Source: Allacma fusca (Eukaryota; Arthropoda; Collembola; Symphypleona; Sminthuridae). From it: DNA of 64,000 bases. The notes beneath the pieces were generated by a model. It saw only the letters and a program-made list of their open reading frames with translations, had not been told where the DNA came from and ran no database searches. A program made the position numbers and the translations under genes. This document shows positions 34,501 through 46,870 of the stretch, one piece after another. Location: assembly GCA_947179485.1 (NCBI GenBank), contig OX359246.1, forward strand, positions 10,540,001-10,604,000. Direction: 5' to 3'. Position 1 is the stretch's first letter, and every line of letters begins with the position of its first letter.

Positions 34501-34957
34501 TTCCAATACAGACTTAAATGTTACAAATTAATTTGGATTTAAATTTCAACTCTGATCATTTTTAGTCCCTAAATATTTCACCTATACGCATATTCTTCTG
34601 GTGTATTTGTTCTTATGAAGTTCAATCAATGTAAAAAGGATTTATATACTATATCAAAGCTATGATTCTGTACTGTTTTGCATTTATTGACTAAAGCAAA
34701 ATTTTCGTTCTAATCCATGTAATTAAAAATACTGGTTATGTGTATCCATTGGTATTCCTGGTTAGAATTTATGATCTAAAAATATAAAATCTGTATCAAG
34801 CAATAGTACAAATAAATATTATTTTCACTCACAATCCGAAAACATATTATGAATTCATAGTTAATTCATTGTATTTGCGAGGAAAGTCATGTCAAAATAG
34901 TCATTTTGTGAGAAACTTCATAGTTTGAAATATTCAATTAAAAGTCCCTTCTTACAG
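31589..34957. other. Intergenic, no gene recognised
   Basis: 3.4 kb of AT-rich DNA. Short frames on both strands lack domains and are not conserved. Bases 33450-33510 (CCGTACCACATGATA onward) recur at about 42785-42840, and 34530-34955 resembles 49970-50490. These mark the downstream side of the duplication that produced the two minus-strand CRAL-TRIO genes. Confidence 0.55.
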
Positions 34958-36086
34958 TTATCCATAGGAAGCCACGGGTTTGAATTTATCGATAGCAGCG
35001 CCCCCATACCAGGGCGGAAGCTGATCCGCGCTAATTGTCCGGTGCAGTTTCGGGATCCAGGTACTTTTCTGGGTTCCTAAAATCTCCACTCGTTCCAGTG
35101 AGCTCCCCAAAATTGGTTTTGCCAGAGAAATGAAATGAGAAGCAACTGCGTTGACTTTGGGGAAAAATAAAGCATCACTTGATGATTTCGTTGTCTTACA
35201 TTCCTCCACTAAATTAATGGGGTTATTAGGGCTATGCAAAACCAGGGTTCACTTACCATTCACGTAATACCCGTAAGCAAAACTATCCTGGATTCTTTGA
35301 AAGCCCGCAAAATGACGCAAAATGTACTGCAGAGCTGGAAATATTAAAACAAAGCTTGATTATTTAAAGAATAATATTATTTTCATTTATGTTTTTTATA
35401 TACAAAAAATTTGTACAGATTTTTTTATTAATACAAAATTACAGGGCTTCATCCTATCTTACTTGGCGCATGAACAAGTTGTATCAGGCTGAATCCCTCC
35501 CAGTCAAGTATGGCTGCAGTATCGGGTGCGCCGATTTCACTGTCATTAAAAAATGCCCTCGGTCCGACTACTACCCGATGGAAAAATTGTTCCATATGCA
35601 TGTCTAGATTTTTTAAGTCCTCCCCACCCTTCTCCACAGTGTAGCGTATTGGCCACTTCCCAATCTCCATTATAAACACTGGAACATTTGTAAATAAAAA
35701 TTATTCCCTACCCCTTAAATCTCCCCCCCCACTCATTCATTATTGTATTGGGGAAAGGAATGGAGACTTTAAGGTTGTGTCCGTGAAAACGGAAATACCG
35801 TACCTGGCCTCCCCTCGATGTCAAATCCACTCACATAATAGGGAAATTTTTCTGTTATCTCCTTTGGAGCTTTCCACCTCTCCAAGACAGCATTTTGTTC
35901 CTAGAAGTATATAATTATGCGCAATTGAGTTAAAGAGCTACAAAATTTGTAAAAACCAAATTCAATGGGATTTTGTACCTTCTCGTTATCTATTTTAGAC
36001 TCCGCTGTGGACACTCCTGGATGAAAACATATCACTTGAAGTAGGAGTACACAAGTGATTAAAAATATTCTCATGTTGAGATTCAC
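34958..36086 (-). CDS. Secreted CRAL-TRIO (SEC14-like) protein, copy A, five exons
   Basis: Minus-strand exons: 36086-35979, 35900-35804, 35678-35463, 35334-35257, 35154-34958. The total is 696 nt (231 aa plus stop), with phases 0,1,1,1 and the same exon architecture as the plus-strand array. The signal peptide is MRIFLITCVLLLQVICFHPG, preceded by MNL N. The true start could be the first Met or the one four codons later, which matches copy B. Domain landmarks are FPYYVSGFDIEGRP, VFIMEIGKWPIRY, LDWEGFSLIQLVHAP, AYGYYVN, then ISADQLPPWYGG. This subfamily differs from the plus-strand copies (VEKGGEDLKNLD versus VEAGGEELQELH; PPWYGGAA insertion). A TTTAAT box and a TCAGTC initiator lie about 60-90 bp upstream. 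All frames are open. Confidence 0.88.
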
Positions 36087-36144
36087 TCTGGGTATCTTAT
36101 ATATTGAAGTTCACTGAATTCTTACGATCTGTAGGAGCTGCTCT

Positions 36145-36176
36145 GACTGATCGTCTCTCTCATTTGAGGATTAAAG
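36145..36176 (-). promoter_or_regulatory. Candidate core promoter of CRAL-TRIO copy A
   Basis: Read on the minus strand: TTTAAT (TATA-like) and, about 27 nt later, TCAGTC, an arthropod initiator-like sequence, followed by AGAGCAGCTC. The start codon lies about 60 nt further on. The same arrangement is conserved upstream of copy B (51695-51729), which supports function. Confidence 0.5.
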
Positions 36177-38030
36177 CTCTGAAATGAAGGCTTTATAGTC
36201 TTGCTGGAGTTTAAATGAGTTTAAAATTCAACACATCAAATTAGTAGAAGGGTATGTGGCGTGTGAACTGCTGTTTAATCCGGACTTTGTGTAAATTTTA
36301 AAGGTAACGTCTTACCTGTGTTCTAGATGTAATTACTGCAGTAATGTATGTATTTCTATGTACGGAAGTTGGGAGTCCTTTGTTGATATGAGCTTCCACT
36401 TCTTCAGTAAGTATTTTAAGATCAATTGATTGCAAGACAACACTGAGAATAACTAATAATCCAGGGTAGTCCTCAAGCGCTGGGAAGTTGGATCCTTCAT
36501 ATATGACAGTCCGTTCTCATAATGGTTCAAATTTATTTATACAAACAACTATTCTAGGATATTCAATTTGCATGATTGATATCCACGATTGCCCTGTCAC
36601 TTTGAAATGATTGGACTATCCTGTGAATATCTTACTGAATAAAAAGAACTGAGCTGGAATCGTGTGACTGGTTTCCATCACCCCTAACATTGAGCCTCAG
36701 TGGCTGGTTTAATTACGTGATGCTTGTTTACACTTGAAATGCAATAATTATTACTAGTTCTGTTACAGAATATGTAATGAATGCGTTAGTGCAATCAAAT
36801 ACTTGTGACTATTTGCTTTAATTTTCATTGTCCCTTGATACTATATACATTTTAAATTACATGCAGAAGGGTGTGAATCCAAAACGGCCTTTTTCTGATG
36901 ACGCTTTATTTCACAATTAGATATTACAGAGTGTAGGGTCATTTCCAAGTGAAATGATGATTAAGTTAACCGATATTTTGTCAACAATAAACGAAAATCA
37001 TGTATGGGATATATGGATGCATAATTGCAAAATTCTGCAGTACTGAATATATGTATGTGCATATATTTGAGCACACTTTCAATAATTATTGTAAGCTAAA
37101 TAATTTATTTTAAAATTGCTTAATCCTTACTCTTCGGTAATATCCTTTCATTTTTTTAAATATGTAATTTTATACTTATTGATTTATTTATAAATATTTT
37201 TTTGTAAAGTTTACAACTTCACCGACGTTATTTATTTTGCGATGGACTACAAGCGATTGATGGCTAAAGTTCCGGCTATGACATTATTGTGGGGTTATCG
37301 ACACTGGTATGGGTAATATTCGGGTAAACATGCAAGGGCAAAGGTACTACAAGGGTACCGATGTAATGTACCCAAATAATTTGGGTACATGGGTTTAAAA
37401 ATGGGTATATATACCCGCCGGATACGGATATATCTGGGTCAAATAATTACTTGTACCCGAGACCATTGTACCTGATTACTTAAATATGTTAAGAATTGAG
37501 AGATTTTGATGAATTTGAAACGATCATGCACGTACTTTATAAACTTCTATCGGTTGTTTTAATGTTTCTAAACATACGTAGCTTATTGTTAATACCCTTT
37601 TAGCCTTACAACGCACAGCACGTGAATGTAGGACTGTCCCAAGCAAAATCTGAAAATCAGTTATGTGAATGTACAGGAGTGCGTGTACACATGGGCTGGG
37701 TACCATAAAACGCTCCGCCCATAAACAATCACTGGGGAAACATACAGTATTTGACTTCCTTACTTTGTTGCAGTTTCTTCCAGATTTTTCAATATTAGTT
37801 CCATACTCATGGCTCAAAACCATACAGCTAGGGGTCATGAAAGTACAGCTGAAACTTTGCTTTACTATTTTGCTTACCGGTTTGCTCCTTTTGATTTACA
37901 GAATTGGTTGAAATGAATAATTAAATTCGGAAAACGTTTGATTTCCTCATCCGTTGTAACATTTCCACGGTTATTAGCCTATAGACCTATTTGGTAGCTG
38001 AAGGGCCGTGAAAATTTACAAATACATCAG
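36177..38030. other. Upstream flank of CRAL-TRIO A; GGGTA-rich remnant at 37310-37470
   Basis: 36100-37290 is alignable with 51650-52690 and then 57190-57250 across the later insertion. At 37310-37470 a patch of GGGTAATATTCGGGTA, GGGTAC and TACCCG motifs looks like a worn relative of the GGGTAC element family, without resolvable ends. No gene was seen to 38030. Confidence 0.5.
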
Positions 38031-38509
38031 AAGGTATTTTACTTTTAAAAATTCTGTGACTAAACCATTCCCAGTAAACCAAGACTGCTGGCGTTGTTTA
38101 GGGTTAAAGTTGGCTTTGCTGGGGAGACTATCCGCAGAAAAGTCATTGGCAAGCCAGCAACAAAAAGCAATCATTAAGACGGGAATAAGTTGGATTACTG
38201 TTGGCTTTTGTGGCAGAAGAAACAAAGTTTATTAGATGGCTTGCCGATGACGGGCCGTTTTCGTAATAATGAAGGGAATTGAGGCAACAAATTATATGGA
38301 AACATGTTGGCATGCCTACATAGGCCCATCGAAGGCTTTCAGGGCAAATAGAATGCATCGGAGGATTTTCGCCGGTAGCTATCACTAGCCATGCGTTACT
38401 TATTGAATCATATAAACTGCATGTAGTTTAAAGAAACGGCCACAATCGCCATTTCATTGATTCTCCTGCTCTTGAAGATTTTCCTTACGAGTCCCAAACT
38501 TTTTACAGC

Positions 38510-40202
38510 ATGAAGCCAATTTATTACGTTGTGTATTTTCCGGAAGATAATAGTGTCGAAGTGGTTCCGTCCAACTGGTTGTTTAATGATAATACCAAGT
38601 CACACTGGCCAATAAATGTTGAAGATTTAAAAATCGTAACACTAGTGCAGAAGGCAGTAGATCCAATAGAGTGCCCAAAAATAAATTGGAAAATATATGA
38701 CTGTGAAGTTCGTTATGGAGCAGGTAAGTAACAAAAATAGACAATATACTTACAACTAAATATTTAAACCTAAATCTAATTTGTACAAAACATTATTTCA
38801 CAATTCAATCACAATACAACAAACGGGAAAATAAAATGACAAGTGCAGCGATTAAACAATTTTGTCTTAAAAAATATATTTAATATTTTGAAATTTTTTT
38901 GGTTTTTAGATTGTTATGATAGAGCTACATCAGGATTAGAAAAAGCGTTGGACAACACCGAGTTTGAACTAACAGACACGGATTGTGAGGAAAAAACTCC
39001 AGGACGAAAACTTCGAAAAAGAGCAACCCGCAGCAAGCATCCACCGACAGTCAGCAAAGGCGATTTTCATTTCGTCACCGTTAATTCGCCCCCGTCAGTC
39101 ACGGCAAACCCACCTGAAGCTGCTTGCATTGGAAACCAGGATATAGTAACTGTGGCGGAGTTCGGCAATATTTTTGATAATGATACAGGAGGTTGGGATT
39201 TGTTTCGAAGGATATAATGCAAAAAGTCATTTAATTTGTTTCATATGCAATGCTTTTTTTGTTTAGGTCAAATTGAGGTTGTGATTCAAGACTCAGCTTT
39301 TGATTCCGTTGGCGAGAACCAACCATTTACTGATACCGGTACAAACGGCTGTCCAGTTAATTTAGTTTCGGAAACGCCGATATTTACGGATATTTCTTCA
39401 AAACTAGATTTGCTGACTCAGGAATTTAGAGGTAATTATATCAATAATTCATAGGTCAAAAACATGTGTAGTAATTATTACACTTGCTAATCTTTGAATG
39501 CTTTTGGTAATTCAATATTTTTGCAGACTTTCAGAAAATTACGCTTCGTCAACTGGTTAACATCGCATCGGATGTGTCACAAATTATTCGCGTAGTTTCT
39601 CAAAATTCGGATGTTTCCGTTGGCGACTCTTTTGTAATTCCTGGTGTTACAATTCCAGTAAATGAAAGCAGGGAATTCTACGTCCTTAATGACTGGCTTG
39701 TGAACCGAGAGAATAAGTCCCAGTTTGTAAGCCTCACATTACTAAATTATTATGTATGTAAGTGTAGTTATAACTTGTTTAATTCAGTTCTTACGTAACG
39801 CTTTCACGTGTACAGGTACGGTACTTGAAGGGAATTGGCGGAGTTGACACTGCAAATTTTGTCAAGCGCATTCTGAATCGAATTATTGGTGCCGATTTGG
39901 CAAATGCTGCGAACTTTTCTGGAACTAGGCAAAAAGTAAAATTTCAGGGACATGAAATTGTTCATTGTATAATAGGTAATTATTGCAGGATCAAAAACAG
40001 ATTTGTAATAATTATGTAAAATATAAGTATTATTAGCTTGCTGAACCTGTTCAAATGAATTCCAGCTGCAGTACGAAAGCGTTGCGAGGATACGTCGCCT
40101 ACTGAGAGTGATATCGAGGATTATATCAAAACTTGGCTCAGAGGTTCGGGAGATCGGCATGGAGGCCGCGCAGCAAGACAGAAGATAAAGCAGCAAGAAT
40201 AA
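38510..40202 (+). CDS. DUF4806-type protein, six exons, companion gene of a Tnp2-like transposase
   Basis: Exons: 38510-38723, 38910-39191, 39267-39431, 39527-39726, 39816-39975, 40066-40202. The total is 1,158 nt (385 aa plus stop), all junctions in frame. The N-terminus (YYVVYFPEDNSVEVVPSNWL, then SHWP) has the NSVEVVPSxWL...WP start typical of arthropod DUF4806 proteins. A basic, disordered middle follows (GRKLRKRATRSK). The C-terminal domain has LRQLVNIASDV, VRYLKGIGGVDTANFVKRIL, then NFSGTRQKVKF and a conserved CEDTSPTESDIEDYIKTWL end. The function of DUF4806 is unknown. I infer a DNA- or complex-associated role from the basic stretch and from its place beside a transposase. The exon 2 donor (GTTGGG) is weak. 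The AATAAA at 40198-40203 overlaps the stop codon. The gene looks intact. Confidence 0.8.
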
Positions 40203-40252
40203 AGCAACTTTACTTCATTCCGCGTAAAACATGGTTTAAATTTTAGTCAATA

Positions 40253-42237
40253 ATGAGTCTAACAATTAGTGATCGTTCAAAACGTCGCAAGACAGCTGAA
40301 TTAGTGGTTCAATTATTAGGAAGTATTAGAGAACACGGGCTTGAAAATATAAGTGCTGCGGTAACTCCAGATACAGAGCAAGTAATAAATTTAGATAACC
40401 TCAACGTCAACTACCATGTAAATAAAATATCAGATAGTGACCATGTTTCTGAAGAAATTAGTTCTTCGGATTCAGATACCCAGGATTTAGAGGTCGAAGA
40501 AGATTTACCATTGAATGTGAAACTTGCTCAATGGTGTACAAACTTTCAAGTATCTCATATTGCTGTCGATTCGTTGTTGAAAATTATAACTAAGCATGTA
40601 AATGATCCGCTTCCTCTTTGTACGAGAACACTTCTTTCAACGCCAAGAGTCATATGTATAAACAAATTAGGAGATGGCGATTTTTACTATTTTGGCATTG
40701 AGCCCAGCTTAAGATCCAAAATTAATGCAGGAATTGTACCCAATCATTTACCAATTTACTCCTCAGAATGTGAATCAAACTTAATAACAATGACGGTTAG
40801 TTGCGACGGGCTACCAATTGCAAAAGGCAGTAAAGATCAACTTTGGCCATTGATGGGTGTAGTGAATCAGTCTGTGTGTCGGAAACCATTTGTAATTGCA
40901 TTGTACAGTGGCAAATCAAAGCCCAAAGATTTGAATGCTTACTTAGAAAAATTTATTATTGAAACTAATATTCTGACAACATCAGGAATAGAAGTAAATG
41001 GAACCGTGTATACATTTAAAATCAGTCTCATTACAGCGGATGCTCCGGCGAGAAGTTTTTTGAAATGTGTAAAACCTCACAATGCCTACTTTTCTTGTGA
41101 CAAGTGTGAGCAAGAGGGTACCTGGTTTGAGCGACGCGTTGTATTTCCAGAATTTAATTCTCCACTAAGATCAGATAGTAGTTTTAGATTACAGAGTCAG
41201 GAAGAGCATCATGTTGGCATATCTCCATTGATAAATATTTCACTTGGAATGGTCAGTCAATTTGTATTGGATTATATGCATTTAGTATGTTTAGGCGTCA
41301 TGAGAAAAATGTTAAATTGCTGGATAAAGGGTTCTCTAAAAGTTAGGTTGCGGGCTAGAGACGTCGAAATTATTTCTGCGAGATTAAAATTACTACAAGC
41401 GCTGGTTCCGAATGAATTTGCAAGGAAGCCTCGTGCTCTAAGTGAAGTTGATAGATTTAAGGCTACGGAATTCAGATCATTCTTACTTTTTTACGGCATT
41501 GTTGTTCTTAAAGACGTTCTACCAGCTAACCTGTACAAACATTACCTGTTATTTCAAGCTGCGATTTTCATGCTTGTTAGCTCTCGTGCTCATGAACCCC
41601 CCGTGAATACTACTGCTAAAAATTTACTTGTAGAGTTTGTTAAGCAAGCTGCACCTCTATACGGCACAGAGTTTTTGGTGTACAATGTACACTGTTTGTT
41701 GCATCTTGCAGATGATGCTCTTAAATTCTCAAGCCTAGATAATTTTAGTTGTTTTAGTTTTGAAAATCACATGCAAAGTTTTAAAAAATGATCAAATCTA
41801 AACGAAATTATTTGCAGCAAGTTGTGAATAGAATTTCTGAGCAAAATTTATATGAGGAGACACATCTGATGAAAAAGCAAGGGTTTGTTAACTATTCTAA
41901 TAAAAAAAAGTTTTTTTACAATGGTACTCTTATATCTACAAATGACTCAGATTCGTGTTTTCTAACGAGGTCTCTGCAAGTTGTTAGAGTAATATCTTTA
42001 GACAATATAAGTGAAGGAACATTAGTATGTAAGCACTTTAGCTGTTTATCGTTAGTACCAGATTATCCTATTAATAGTAAATTGTTATGTATTTACCTAT
42101 GTTCTGGCTTGTCTGAAGTTAGTAGTATTTCTGTGAAAGATTTGAAGGAAAAATGTGTTTTATTTCCTAGCTTTAGTAATACTGGTAAATTTATAAGTGT
42201 ACCTCTGAATCAGAGCATTATTCATAGTAATTTGTAA
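40253..42237 (+). pseudogene. Tnp2-like DNA transposase (EnSpm/CACTA-related), one frameshift
   Basis: Two frames, 40253-41791 (512 aa) and 41788-42237, together form one transposase of about 660 aa interrupted by a one-base shift at the A-run near 41785. Landmarks are LWPLMGVVNQ and GKSKPKDLNAYLEKFI, then ITADAPARSF (likely first catalytic Asp). A zinc-knuckle-like YFSCDKCEQEGTW follows, then VLDYMHLVCLGVMRKML, KATEFRSFLLFYG, YNVHCLLHLADD, and FSFENHMQSFKK at the shift. The second frame continues YLQQVVNRISEQ, as expected for the family. An acidic serine-rich N-terminus precedes the domain. The start is 50 bp after the stop of the DUF4806-type gene, and an ATTTTAG acceptor-like site lies 6 bp before the ATG. 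Decay, a homopolymer error or slippage could each explain the shift. Confidence 0.8.
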
Positions 42238-42831
42238 AATGAACATTTTTTTAACATTGTCCCTATCACATAGTGTAATAATGTTGTAAATTTATAACAG
42301 CGTAATAAAATTGTTTCCTTTAATAATTGCTGGAGTATCAATAATTTTCTTTTTTAATGCAAGCATCAATATACCAAATACAATTGGGTTTGATCCGGGC
42401 AGCCATAATGCAAGAGGAAGTTTTAATAACGGCGGATTGCAGTTCATCCCCATGGTACCAACAATGGCCCATCATTGAACCATGTATAAACGAATGGCGG
42501 GGTTTTGAAGGTAACATGATGGCTCCGGCTTGGCATAAACTTTGTCTGGCCAGCAAAGGCCCTGCGGCCAAGACGTACATTCAGCCAGCATTGGCTATTT
42601 ACGTTGGCCCAGCATGGATCCTTAAAGTCGTGGTTTACTGGGTTAGCATTCTTGTAACCAAAATGCCGTGACAAATTTTTAGAAGCATTTGGAGAATATT
42701 GGGACATGCAACATTTTTCTACTCATCAATGAAAGTATGCAATATAAAAATACCTCTCGCTCTAGCTAGTTGAAATAACATCAACCCGTACCACATGATA
42801 CATTATGGTTAAGATTAAGAGAAATTTTGTG

Positions 42832-43170
42832 TCAAATCGTTGCTACAAACACTACGATAAATGGACGACAATCTAATAATAGTTTGTATTTAAACATTTC
42901 ACTTTCAACAATGCTTGAAGCATTGGTCAACGTTGTGCCCAAATGAGTACAGAAAACCAAGCATAGCTTTTTGGTAAAATTGGGCCAGACTTGATTGGAA
43001 CACTTGTTGGTAAAGACTAAACGTAGCAAATGTTCGTAATCACCGTAAGTATACTTGACGTAAAAATCCGATGTACCGGTAATCCTGTCTCCATGACATA
43101 CTTTTACCGACCCACAAATGATCAAATTTAACGAGTAATTAAATGTCAAGAAGGGAAATTTCGCCAACAA
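42832..43170 (-). other. Unrecognised 112-codon open frame, cysteine-containing
   Basis: A minus-strand frame with KFPFLTFNYSLNLIICGSVK, then CHGDRITGTSDFYVKYTYGD, and several N-glycosylation sequons (NFT, NAS). The composition looks more protein-like than neighbouring random frames. It has no recognisable domain, signal peptide or splice partner, and there is no clear counterpart in the paralogous flank at about 33.5 kb. It may be an exon fragment or chance. Confidence 0.2.
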
Positions 43171-43294
43171 ATCTTACAACGCTGGAAATTAACAGTAATG
43201 TTGTTATACTTTTGTAGGGTCATTTGCTGGAAATTAAAGTTACTCAGTCGCTGAAGGACACATGAAAAATTAATTACTAAATAGAGCTTCCAAT

Positions 43295-43455
43295 GTGGTC
43301 AACATTTTTGTTCCGTGGGAAATTCCGCTCCGTTCCGAAACCTACAAGTATTATTTTTCCCTGTTCCGTTCCGATTTAATCTTTTTTTGTAAAATCTTGT
43401 TCACGGTGGAAAATGTTCCGCTTCCCAACACAGAACTTTGGGATTTCGGAAACCC
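43295..43455. repeat. TTCCG-motif patch
   Basis: Iterated GTTCCG, TTCCGCT and CCGTTCCG, with an inverted GGAAAATGTTCCG-type match, in about 130 bp. It resembles a short motif-rich arm. Ends not resolved. Confidence 0.4.
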
Positions 43456-43940
43456 CCCGTGCGAAAAAGGTACTATAGATTCCTATAATTTTAAACTATA
43501 GGAAAATGGTATAGGAATTGCAGACGTTTAACTAAGGACATTTCCTATACTCAGGACTATGGATTCCTATAGCCGAGGTTTAGGAAATCTATAGGTATTC
43601 CTATCTACATCTATGTAATGAGTATGCTATTTTTATGTATTCTTTAAATTTGCAGTCATGGTTCATCAAGTAAAAATAAATGAAATCTAAAATTTTTGAT
43701 ACCAAAATAATGAAATTTATTTTTTAGTAGATGAACTTCAATCACTGACAAAAATAATTAATTTGTTAAACTTTGAATATTCTTGAACCGCTTTCTGGCG
43801 TCAGTGCAAATATTTGAAATGCTTCTCTGGAACTGCATCATTTTAGTCGTATTTCCATTGATCTTGCACTTGCGGATGTTGTATTCTGTAAAAATATTAA
43901 AATTACAAATTACATCACCGAGTTAATCAATGAATACCTG

Positions 43941-45453
43941 CAGGCACTCCGGAATAAGGGGGGACAGGAGGGTCATTGTCCCTCCCAAAAAACATCAGGG
44001 AGGGACATGCTATACTACTGTCCCCCCCACTTTTCAAGAATCAAATAAGACTTTTTCTGACTTTTTGCTGTCAAGACTGCAATAAAGCTTCAATTTTTTA
44101 AAAATCCTGCACAAATTGCTATTAGTTCTAAAAACATGAAAGAATTTATTTCTTCTAAACAAAAGTCTTAACATCGTGTTGCCAAATATCTTTTTCATCC
44201 TGGTGTATTCTTACTTGTGGAGATAGGTACATCTAGGTAATTACCAAAATTAAGTAGTCAAATCGATAATGTTTTGCTATTGTTGACATTTTTAAATTTG
44301 GAATATTGTTTCCCACTACCTGTGTCGAACAATTTGATCTCGCCTTACCAGATAGATTCAGACCAGGGGTGAGTATCTCGTTGGTTTTCAAATTCTCGTT
44401 TCTGAAAAAAATACGAGAACGAGATATATTGAGAACGAGAGTTGCGAGAGTAAGCAACGCACGAGACAAACGAGACAGGGCAAAAAAATGGTTTTTGTGT
44501 TGGAATACATGCAATTTAATTGTAGCCTGCACAAATTCTGGTGAGAGAACTACAAATTTATTTATTTTCACTAATCGGGACAATCCCAAGGCGTAAAGAA
44601 CGAGATAAACGAGATTCTCGTCTCCTTGTCTCGTTATACTCACCACTTGTTCAGACCAAAACCTTTTTTTGGATCAAAATTTTGAACAATTTGAAACTTT
44701 CGCTTTGAACTTTGTTCCAAATTCATGTCAGACCAATTCCAAAATGTCGGACCAGACAGTTAATACCATTTCTGTATTAGGAGAATAACGAACATTTTGG
44801 TCGGAGCAAATTATAAACTCGATAGGTTTTTGCGCGCTGATACTATTGCAAAGAATGCAACAGAGTATTGATATATCCATCAAAGGAGTTTATTTCAGGT
44901 TATTAATAATTACCATTAAATATACGTTGTTGGTAGAAACATTTCCTTCAAAGAGTTCATCGTCTCAAAATTTGGTCCATTTGGTCTGGTCCAACGGACG
45001 GACCAGGCCATGTACTTCTAAACAAGTAAATCTATCGGCGAAAGTTCCTTGAACCAAGATTGTGCAACAGATCTTGCCTGGAGCTGACCAGACCAAAAAT
45101 CAAAGAACAGATCGAACCATTTCAGTAGCTAGTTAGCAATCATTGCAATGAATGTATGATACCTCTAAATATTTGAAATCCATAAATTTTTACTAGTGTC
45201 TAATGTTTGTAAGAAACAGTTCCTAATATATGAGATTTGTGTTTTGTAAAAGTTCGTTCTTTTAAAACTGATTTAAAAAAAATAGAAGATCTATATTTTT
45301 ATTTGCACGTTAATATGATTAGCTAGCGAAAAATTATGTTACCATATATGTACATACATACATACATACGTTTGTATACAGTCGCTAGCAAATAAATTAA
45401 ACTAATTAAAAAATATTGTCCCCCCCACTTTGTCGGACGTTCCGGAGTGCCTG
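43941..45453. mobile_element. hAT-like element with GGGAGGGAC arms, TSD AATACCTG
   Basis: 1,513 bp with inverted ends CAGGCACTCCGGAA...TTCCGGAGTGCCTG and a perfect 8-bp target duplication AATACCTG (43933-43940 and 45454-45461). The arms carry GTCCCTCC/GGGAGGGAC and runs of C or G. The interior has TTTGGTCYGACC-type repeats (44650-45120). No transposase. It is nested in the Tnp2-like element and contains the smaller element 44365-44649. The family's second copy is at 52910-57114, in reverse. Confidence 0.9.
44365..44649. mobile_element. hAT-like MITE with ACGAGA/TCTCGT motif, TSD TTCAGACC
   Basis: 285 bp flanked by a perfect 8-bp duplication TTCAGACC (44357-44364 and 44650-44657). The ends are imperfect inverted repeats around GGGTGAGTAT and ATACTCACC. 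The body is rich in ACGAGA, GAGACAAACGAGA and TCTCGTCTC. It is the innermost of three nested elements. Confidence 0.8.
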
Positions 45454-45461
45454 AATACCTG

Positions 45462-46870
45462 CATGACATATGTAAGCCGTATTTGTAAGTGTTCAATATG
45501 TCTTGCTTTTTTTAGCACTCTACCCTTAAATTAACAAGTTCAATAAAATTGCATTAATGCTAACCTTTGCAGGCGTTGAAGCGCAAAACATTCAATCGTG
45601 GTCTTTGAGTTCTCAAAGTCCTGCATACGTGATGCTTAAGGGAAGTGGGCACAAGAAATTGTATTCAATGCGTCTAAGATTGACAGTCCTGTGAGGATCT
45701 GTTGTAACTGTGGCTGCCTGTACTGAGAAATAACTCGACTTTCAACAAGCGCTTAATACTCGAGTCATGTTTCACGCCCCCGTACGTACACGATCAATTT
45801 TTCAGGGGTCATTCATTTAATCCGTAAACCTAGAAATGACATATTCTACCCTACCCTTGACCCCTCGTAATGCTACCGCAACGTCTATTTATATGACTCT
45901 CTGGTAACGCAGGTTTAATTTTTGCATTAAAATATTTTAACAGCACTATTTTCTTGAAAATATTTATTTGTACAAAAAGACCTTTTTACCAATATCTCTG
46001 TAAAAGGATTTGCCATGCTTTCCTAATTATTGAACTAGACACTCAAGATCATCACTCAAAGTTTTAGCTCACGTCAGGAATGTTTTCCAATTGGCTAGAA
46101 TTGTTGGGATCACGACTATAAGGAACAGTCTGATATACTTGTTTTGCCCTTATTCCAGATGGATCAGTTATAGATGTGATGGAGTGGACAATATTTAACG
46201 TCCGCGTTTACTCAAAATTAGTCAGAGCGGAGTACCTGAGATTTTGCAAGGGGATTTTGAAGCGCGGAAGACAATGACTCAAGATATTACCTCCACACGC
46301 TAAAATAGGTTAACTAAGGAAAATACAGGAAGTACCATATTGAAATTTCGGGGTCATGAGTCGTGAGCTTGCATGCTTTAATCAACATGATAAAATATTA
46401 TGCACTACATTCGGAACTCAATTGAGCAAAATAAGATTGTAAATATTATCACAAGCGACAAAGAACCCTTACTCAACGGTACCCATAAGCGATCCCACTT
46501 AAGTACAACAACATTTCGGCGAATGTTTTTTTGTTAATATTATTTATGGTGGTATACACTTGCCTAATCAACGTTAGCAAATACTGGATTATTTCTTGCG
46601 GCAGTTTATAAAATCGAAGTCCCTCTTAAGTAACCACATCCTTTGCATCGATTTGTAACAAAACGATTACCCACTTCAACCCAGATAAAGTTACATAATA
46701 AATGAACGACCCCTTTCGCCCATGTCATAGCTCCAAGTAGCCACAGCTCAAATAATGGCAAACATAATACAATAATATTGGTTTGTTGGTCTGATTTAAA
46801 ATAATATTTCCGACCCATATAATTCACAGTGAAGAAACTAGTCAGTACATTATCCATCAGCTAAATTAGA
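45462..46870. other. Non-coding left interior of the Tnp2-like element
   Basis: No gene was recognised. It lies between the nested hAT-like element and the transposase exons. An 83-codon minus-strand frame at 46606-46857 shows no domain. Confidence 0.4.

Larger units (their letters stand above)
38033..42667. mobile_element. DNA transposon cassette carrying DUF4806-type gene and Tnp2-like transposase
   Basis: The two genes at 38510-40202 and 40253-42237 are bracketed by diverged inverted sequences: GGTATTTT...CCCAGTAAACCAAGACT near 38033-38090, and the reverse complement of GGCATTTTGG...CCCAGTAAACCACGACT near 42625-42667. The exact termini and target duplication were not resolved. The inverted flanks, plus a transposase and a companion gene, make a two-gene cut-and-paste element the best reading. 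Placement between duplicated host flanks (37.3 and 42.8 kb) agrees. Confidence 0.55.

Noticed and set aside
42338-42707. Open frames of 80-104 codons in both directions
   Set aside because: They overlap the inverted end region of the DUF4806/Tnp2-like cassette and show no domain.
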